From contig CAKJVC010000057.1 of the NCBI GenBank assembly GCA_918026815.1, forward strand, positions 124,001-188,000: DNA of 64,000 nt, written 5' to 3'. The position numbers were made by a program, and so were the translations under genes. Positions within the stretch are counted from its first letter, which is position 1; every line of letters starts with the position of its first letter. The notes below the pieces were generated by a model. It had not been told where the DNA came from. It did not search any database and saw only the letters and a program-made list of their open reading frames with translations. Source of the stretch: Chalara sp. BL73. Its lineage: Eukaryota; Ascomycota; Leotiomycetes; Helotiales. Below, one piece after another: positions 56,831 to 64,000 of the stretch.

Positions 56831-59800
56831 TCCGGAAAAATATAAAGAGAAATATAAAAAGTGTTTTTTTTGTTTACAAAATTATTTCTTTTTTATGTTT
56901 TTTATATTTTTCGTAATAAACTTTTTAAAATGCTACTATTAGTTTAAAATACGTATTTTTATATATTTTTACTTAGTTTGTAGTATTTTAGCGTTGTTAC
57001 ATTATATAAAAAACATTAATTTCGCCGAAAACGGCTTAATAGAATATTTTATTTAAAGCATTTTTAAATATCGATTTTAATATTAAAAACAATCCGGTGT
57101 AAAATAAAAACAAATACTAAAGTAACTTGTATAGCTGCAATACTAAAAAACTCGCGAACAACTAGTAAACCAAAGTTTAGTTTAGTATAAAGCAGCTAGT
57201 AAAAATCGTTAAAATAACGTTAAAAAAAATACCGAAACTTTTAAAAGCTTTTTTACACGCAAAAGAAAATTGCGCATAAAAGCAAAAAACACAAGCTAAA
57301 AACACTGACTTTTTTACAACAACTATTCGACTAAAAACAAAAATATAGCGAAACAACAATTACAAAACTTCGCTTTTTCAAAAAATACAAATACAATATA
57401 TACGCAAAACGAAAAATTTAGTTAATTTAGTCCGATTTAATTTATTAAAAAAAAAAAAAAAAAAGCTTTTAAAAAGTTTCGAACTTATACTGTAACTAAG
57501 TTAAGTAAACTATTAAAAAATATAAATACTAAATACGATTTAAAAATAGCACAACTTAATAAAACTTTTACAATACTTACTGTTTTAATAACAAACAATT
57601 AAATTTTGAAGTTAAACAACAGTTCGGTCGAAGCTAATTCGGACTAAAAAAACTTTGTACTGTTTTTTAATAAAAAAAAAATTTAAACGACAAAAACGAC
57701 TATTATACACACTGTAAAATTAAAAAAAAAAAAGCAAATTATTATTTCGAATATACTAAATTTCGAACTCGAAAAACTTTATAAAAATTTAAAAACTTTT
57801 TCGACTATTTTTAAACTTTTAAAAATATAAAACTTAAAAAAATGAAACTTAAAAAAATTATTTTTTTAAATAATAAAACTGAATTACTTTTTCGGCAGTA
57901 AAAAGCTTTTTTAATAAACCGACTTAAGCTATATTTGAAACTTTATTTGTTAAAAAAATTAAAAAAAACACTTATATAAAGCATAACTAAAAATACTGCT
58001 AAAAAATACTTAAAACTTCGTTATTTATTCAATATTCGTAAATTTAAAACAACTAAAAAAATACTAAAGTTTTTAGCTTTTTATTATATAACTAAAAACG
58101 AAACAAAGCAAACAAAAACAGTATTTTATAAATTAATAATAATAAAAAAATATATATATTTTCGAAACTTTTTTAAAATTTAAAATACGTTTTTTAAATA
58201 CTACAATTAAAAAAAACGTAATTAAATCGAAATAGTTTTTTTACTTGTAGTAAAAAATAACTTTAAAATTTAGAAAAACAGCAAAAACAGCAAAACGCAG
58301 TTAAAAAAAAAGTTTTTAAAAAATAATTGTATATTTATTTTTAATTAACAAAAAAAATCGTCGAAATACTAAAACTTTTTTAATTAGTACTACAAACAAA
58401 ATTACGCTAATTCGAAAAAAATACTAAATTAAAACAACTAATTTATACAACTTTAAAACTACAACACTTTTTTATATACTATATAAAAAATTTAATTTTT
58501 TAAACTATCGTTTTTTATTTACAGTTAAAAATTACAAATTTTTTTTTAAAAAAAAAACGAGTATTTTTGTAAACACAACAAAAAACAAAATAAATTTAAT
58601 ATATTTTCGATGTAAAAAAACTAAACACTTTTAGTTAAAATGTTTTTTGAATATTACTGTAAAAAAAATTGCTACTAATATAAAAGCAATAGTAAATAAA
58701 ACAACGAAATATAAAAAACAACAATACATTTTAAAATTAAACTCGAAAAAAATAAAAAAAAAAACGAAAAAACTTAAAACAAAACTTTTTTTTAAGTTTG
58801 CGCAAGTATAATTTGTTAAATTTAAATTTATTTAAATTAATAAGTAGTACGCAATTTTTAGTTTTATATATATTTAGTATAAATAAAATCGAAATAGCTT
58901 TTTAATTTTTAATAAATATAAAAACTATTAAATATTTTTTTATTAACAGCGCGTTAACTAAACACTTTTCGGATTTTTTTTAAACTAAAATTAAAAAAAA
59001 AATTTATTTTGTTTTTATTCGTAGTTATAAAAAAAAAATTATAAGTTATACTTTAAAATACATTCGGTTGCATTTTATAATCGATAAACGAAAAATATTT
59101 AACTGTTTTTTTGTGTTTTTTAACTTTAAAAACTAAAACATTATTATCGGCATTAAATAAATAAAACGTTTTAAAATATTGTTAAATTTAACTCGGCATA
59201 AATTCGTATAGTTTACCGGAACTTTTTCGACTTTATACTAAAACAAACCTATTTTTATATTTTTTTTTAATTTAAAAAATATTGTTACATTTAATTTTTA
59301 AAACAACGTAATTCGAAAAAACAAAACTTTAAATTAAAAACATTAACGCAGCAAAAAAAAAGCATTTTTAAACTTGTTACGATTTATTTTCGACTTAAAA
59401 ACTTTAATTATTCGAAAAAGTGCAACAGTATTAACAGTACCGGTTGTATTAACAGTACTAGTTGCATTAACGACATTAATTGTATTAACAGTACTAATTA
59501 CTTTTATTTTAAAACGCAAACGTAAGCGCCGAAAACTTTTAGCACTTTTTTTGCAAAACATTAAACTTTTTAACATTTACGAAATTAGCGTTAACGCGTT
59601 TTATTACTATATAAAACAAAAGTTTTCGAAGTTTTTTTAAACTATTTTTTATAAAATTAATAAAATTATCGAAAAACGTTTTAAAACTTAAAGTTTAAAT
59701 TATTTACTAAAAAAAAAAAACTTTTTACTTTACAAAAATTTTAATACAAAAACTTTAATCGATCAAAAACTGCCGAACAATTTTAAAAAGTTTTTCGATA

Positions 59801-62800
59801 TGTTTTTAAAAATAGTATTTAATTAATTACTTTTTTATTGTTTGTATAATTACAAAATTTATTTAAAAGCTTTTTTATTATTTTTCGAATTATTTTTGTA
59901 TTAACAATTTACTTAAAAGTTAAAAATTACTAAAAAATATATATTGAAAAACTTTAAAAAAAAATTTATTACTAACAGTAACAGCTTTTTTTATTTTTTA
60001 ATTTTATTTGTAAAAAAGCAAAATAAAAGTTTAAAGTTTTATATTAACTATTACAAGTTAAATGTTTTTATTCGAACCGACTTATATTCGATTTCGCAAA
60101 TAAACGAACTTTTGTCGAAAATTAGCAAAACTAAATTTTTTACAAAGCTCGATATACAGCAAGCTTTTTACCGGATTAAAATAAATTTAAAATCGAAAAA
60201 ATATATTATTTTTCGAACTAAATATAAAACTATAAATGCAAAATGTTATTATTTGAATTTACTAACAGTCTGGCTATTTACTAAAAGTATATAAACAATA
60301 TACTTATAAATTTTTTCGATGTTTTTTACATTGTTTACTTAAATAACATTTTAATTTACTTCGAATTGCTAAAAAAGTACAAAAAATATATTAAAAAAGT
60401 GTTTTAGCAATTGCGTAAAACGAAACTTTAAGCTAATATTAAAAAGTGCGAATTTAACACTATTAAAATTAAATATTTAAAATATATTTTAACTACTAAA
60501 AGCTTAAAAATAAACTTCGACAAAATAAAACTTTTTTAAACTTAAACTAAATTTTATATAATAACAAATATAAAATCTTTTTTAAAATTCTGCGAATTTT
60601 ACCGACAATTTATTAAAGATTTTAAAAAAATCGCGAAATTTCTGACTATTTTTACTAAATTTATTAAACTTTTTAAATAAATTAAAAAATGTAATACAGT
60701 TTTTAAAAAATTAAAACAGTATTTTTTTTTTTTTTAAGTGTTGCGCTATTTCGATTTTAAACTTTTTACGAAACTAAAAACCGACGCGTTAAATAGTATA
60801 ATTGCAGAAATTATGTTTTAATTGCACAATAATATTATTTAGTACTCGGTCGAATTTTATTCGTATATACTAGTAAACTATAAAACTAATTAAAAAATTT
60901 ATAACAAAAAGTTTTTTATAATACTCGAAACTTTTAAAAAATAAAAACTAAAGTTTATATTTATTAGCAGCTAAATCGCAGTATATTCGGACTATTATTT
61001 TTTAAAGTATTTTATAACAACTAAACTTTTAACTGCTAAACAAATACGTTAAATAAAATTTTTATCGGATTTCAATTTTAAAATTATATATACTTTCGAA
61101 AAAGCTAACTAAAAAACAAATATTTTAAGCAAAAAAAAACAAAATTTTAAAAAACAAAAAACAGTAAAACAAAATATTAAATTTCGAACGCTGCTAAAAC
61201 TTAATAAATTAAATTTTCGAATTAATATTAAACTAGTACAAATATTCGTAAAATACAGCTAAAAAAATTTTAAATGCAAATTAATACAAGCTAAATGTAA
61301 TTTTAATGTTTTAGAAATGCTAAAAAATAACACTTTAATATTTCGAAACTTTACCGATTTAATAAACTAATTTAAAAACAACAACAAAAAGTCGTTTAAA
61401 AAACAACGAAAAAATTTAACTTTTAAATACATTATAAAAAATAAACTTTTGCTATACTAAAAAAAATTATACGTAAACTGTTATACTTTTTTTTGTACAG
61501 ACTTAATTCGAAAAATATATAATTAACTTTTTACAGCTTATTTAAAAAAAGCTAAAATTTACTAGTTGTTTACATGTAAATATTACTAAGTCGAAATAAG
61601 TGCAAATTGTAAAAAATATATACAAAATTGTTAAGTTTGTAAAAAATTTTATTAAAACTAAACAAAACAACAAAAATTTTTTTATTTATTATTAGTACTT
61701 TTGTATTTTATACAGTACTTGTATATAAATTTCAAAAATTTCTTTAAAAACAAATATAAATATAATTGCATTTTAGTGTTTATCGACCGACTTAAAAAAA
61801 ATTCAGTAACTATTTCGTGCTATTAAAATATTAATGTCCGAAAACTAGCTATTTTATTTATTTAATAAATTTATCGGTTCGAATATATTTTAAAGTTTAT
61901 TATATTTAACAAAAAACCGCAGTTTGTATTATTATTTTAAAAAAAAGTCTGCAAAATAATCGGCGTAAAAATCAAACTTTTAACAGTATACTACAAACAA
62001 ACGAATAGCTAAACCGAAATTATAAACAAATATATCGACTTTCGACTTAAACTTTTTATTAATTACTATTAAAACAATTAAAGCAAACTGATTTTTATAA
62101 TAAACAAAGTTTAAGTAATTTTTTTTTATACTTTTATCGGAATAACTTTATACTAGTTTAAATATAAAATAAAGTTTAAAAACAGTTAAAATTAAAAAAC
62201 TTTAAAAACTTTTACTTTATTAAAAAAGTTAAATTATAAAAACGCTCGAAACTTAGCTAAACGCATAAAAAATGCTTAAAAAACTGTATAAAAAAATATA
62301 AAAAAAGCTTAAAAACGCATAGCAACGCAAATAAACAAACATCGAAAATTTGTCGACTTTAAAATAAATAAAAAAGTTTACTTATCGACAAAAAACTTAA
62401 AAAGCTTTTAACTAAACAAAAAGCTAGCTAACTAATACGAAAAACTTTTTCGGATTTTTAAACAAATAAAATACTCGTATAAATTAAAACTGCTATTAAA
62501 TTCGAAAATTTACAATGTTTTTATACTAGAACTTTTAATAAAAAATCCGAACAACTTTTTACTAAAACAAAAAAATTCTAAACTTAGTAAACAAGTTATA
62601 GTTAAACAAAAAAAATAAAAAATAAAAAAAATTGTAACAGTATGCAAATTTTGTAATTTATTAAAATATTAAGTAAATTAAGTAAAATACGACTTAAATA
62701 CTACTTAGTATTTTGTATTAAACTTTATAAAAGTTTTTTACAAATTAAAGTTTTTTTACTTAGTATACTTATTAAAACCGAAATTACTTCGAAACTTATC

Positions 62801-64000
62801 CGTTTAAATAAAAGCATAAAAAAACAAAGTAAAAAATATAAATTACTTAATAAACAACAAAATAGCAAACATAAATACCGATAAAATCATTATATTAACT
62901 TTTTAAAAAAAAAGTAGCAAATTAAAACTAAAGTTTAATACCGGATTTTTTTTAAACAATATACTACGCTTTTTTTTTGCAGCTTTTCGAATTTTTTTTT
63001 TATTTTTATCGGAATTATAACTATTTTTAATATTATTATTTTCCGGCAAAAACAAAACGTTTTTTACAATAGTACTTTTAATTTAAACTACTTTTTTTTT
63101 TTTACGTTTACGTTTGCGAAACTTTAAAACAAAAATATTCGAAAAACAAAAACCGAAAATCTTGATTTTTTTTTGTAAATCAACAAAACTTTTTGCGATA
63201 TTTTGAAGCACGATTTAAACTAAAACCAAAAAAAATAAAAAACGACTTATATTTAAAAGCTTAATACTCGCAATTATTGCTGTATTAATAAAACGAAGCT
63301 TTTTTATTATTGCATTCGAAACTTTTATTTAAGTTTTAAACGTTTCGAACGTAGCAACTATAATAATACAGTTTAAAATCCGAACAGTAACAATATAAGC
63401 AAAACCGAGCTTAGTATTAACAAATTAACTGTATTTATTATTAATATAAACAGAAATTTGAAATGCTAAATGTTAATTTTTAAAACTAAGTATAAAATAA
63501 CTCGAGCATTTACTAAATAGCATTTTGTATTTTGTGCAATATAATAGTTACACTTTTTCGAATTCGTTTTTGCGAAGTAGTATTTATAAAAAACGTTTTT
63601 TTTAACCGAATTTCTATTTTTATTATAAACGTTGTTTTTTTACGTTTCGTAACGCGGAAACAACGCAAGTACTAAACGCGATACGTTTTTAAAAAAACAC
63701 TGAAAAAAATAAAAAGTAGTATTGTTAATTTGCAAACGCGTATTAACAAAAAAGTAAAACGCAAAACGCGGAAAACTGTAAAAACTTACAATGTAAATAT
63801 TAAACTAAAAACATAACAAATAAAAATCAAATATACTAAAAGCAAAAAAAAATAAAATAAAGCTATTTATTATAGTTGTAGTTGTAAATAAAAAAAAAAA
63901 AAAAAGTAAAAAAAAAAAATAGCTATTTTATATTTAAAGTTTCGACGGCAGTAATTCAGAATTACTAATTTAAAATTACTGATTTGCAACTAAGCAACAA
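56831..64000. repeat. Very AT-rich repeat-mutated block
   Basis: GC content drops sharply at about 56830 and stays low to the window end. The block has almost no open frames. Remaining C is nearly always after a purine or within CpG, and remaining G is nearly always before a pyrimidine or within CpG. It contains the gypsy pol relic at 59944-62570. Downstream of about 62600 no protein trace is recognised, and no LTR pair could be assigned, so the element limits are unknown. Confidence 0.85.
59944..62570 (+). mobile_element. Ty3/gypsy pol relic (RT, RNase H, integrase and downstream region)
   Basis: Reading the plus strand through stops gives the pol order. Reverse transcriptase at 59944-60290: LILFVKKQNKSLKFYINYYK, LNVFIRTDLYSISQINELLS and TKFFTKLDIQQAFYRIKI. 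End of RNase H and linker near 61040-61130: KFLSDFNFKIIYTFEKAN and ILSKK. Integrase zinc-binding region near 61540-61665: AYLKKAKIY, then CKKYIQNC and VCKKFY. Integrase core near 61770-62070: FIDRLKKNSVTISCY, NKKPQFV, KVCKIIGVKIKLLTVYYKQT and TEIINKYI. Post-integrase region near 62480-62570: YKLKLLLNSKIYNVFILELL. Dozens of stops and substitutions make it dead. Only the RT segment is still one open frame (116 aa). Confidence 0.88.

Noticed and set aside
57000..59900. gag or protease of the gypsy element
   Set aside because: The sequence is too mutated to show a CCHC knuckle or protease motif; position alone suggests it.
1..64000. CRISPR arrays, operons, bacterial-type signals, telomere repeats
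   Set aside because: None seen; the introns and gene families are those of a nuclear fungal genome, and no TTAGGG tract is present.

Overview
The window is nuclear DNA of a filamentous ascomycete (Pezizomycotina). Evidence: genes carry several short (about 45-100 nt) GT-AG introns with RCTRAC-like branch points; the families are fungal (two Zn2Cys6 regulators, caleosin, DUF6594, SUR7/PalI, an ascomycete laccase ending in DSGL, a HET-type kinase-like relic, a fungal dynamin); and the right end is a very AT-rich block of mutated Ty3/gypsy retrotransposon typical of repeat-induced mutation. A Leotiomycete-like species is possible, but the sequence alone does not settle it.

Layout. 1-2.6 kb: a divergent pair, a Zn2Cys6 regulator (cut by the left edge) and a mitochondrial citrate carrier. 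2.6-7.7 kb: mostly noncoding, with a Cys-free secreted protein full of dibasic sites and a solo LTR. 7.7-11.1 kb: a GH16 glucanase and a dead HET-type kinase-like gene. 11.4-22.6 kb: ordinary intact genes: a CoA-binding protein diverging from a SAM methyltransferase, a Cdc4-type myosin light chain, a SUR7/PalI membrane protein and a nine-exon laccase. 23.8-35 kb: an accessory block. A membrane-anchored hemerythrin-like protein, a SigF-like NTF2 protein, a cluster-free fungal regulator and a short-chain dehydrogenase look usable. Caleosin, a second Zn2Cys6 regulator, a flavin monooxygenase and an aspartate aminotransferase are truncated or broken. 36.7-39.3 kb: a dynamin-family GTPase. 40-48 kb: repeat-rich (LTR fragments, two copies of a 0.2-kb repeat, two foldback/MITE-like elements) around a SnoaL-like protein and a 557-aa secreted protein, ending in a frameshifted DUF6594 gene. 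49.4-53.4 kb: a small unknown gene and a patatin-like phospholipase. 55.9-56.4 kb: a copia reverse-transcriptase scrap and a kinase-like scrap. 56.8-64 kb: an AT-rich block holding a gypsy pol gene that can still be followed from reverse transcriptase to the region after integrase.

There is no single clear pathway. The most coherent group is the decayed block at 26-35 kb (two regulators, dehydrogenase, flavin monooxygenase, aminotransferase, caleosin), which may be the remains of a metabolic cluster or a graveyard beside repeats. The most unusual signal is the mutation pattern of the terminal AT-rich block: C is lost after a pyrimidine unless it lies in CpG, while CpA remains common. That differs from classical CpA-directed RIP. 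Exon boundaries were worked out by hand from frame, splice signals and remembered family sequences; no alignment was run.
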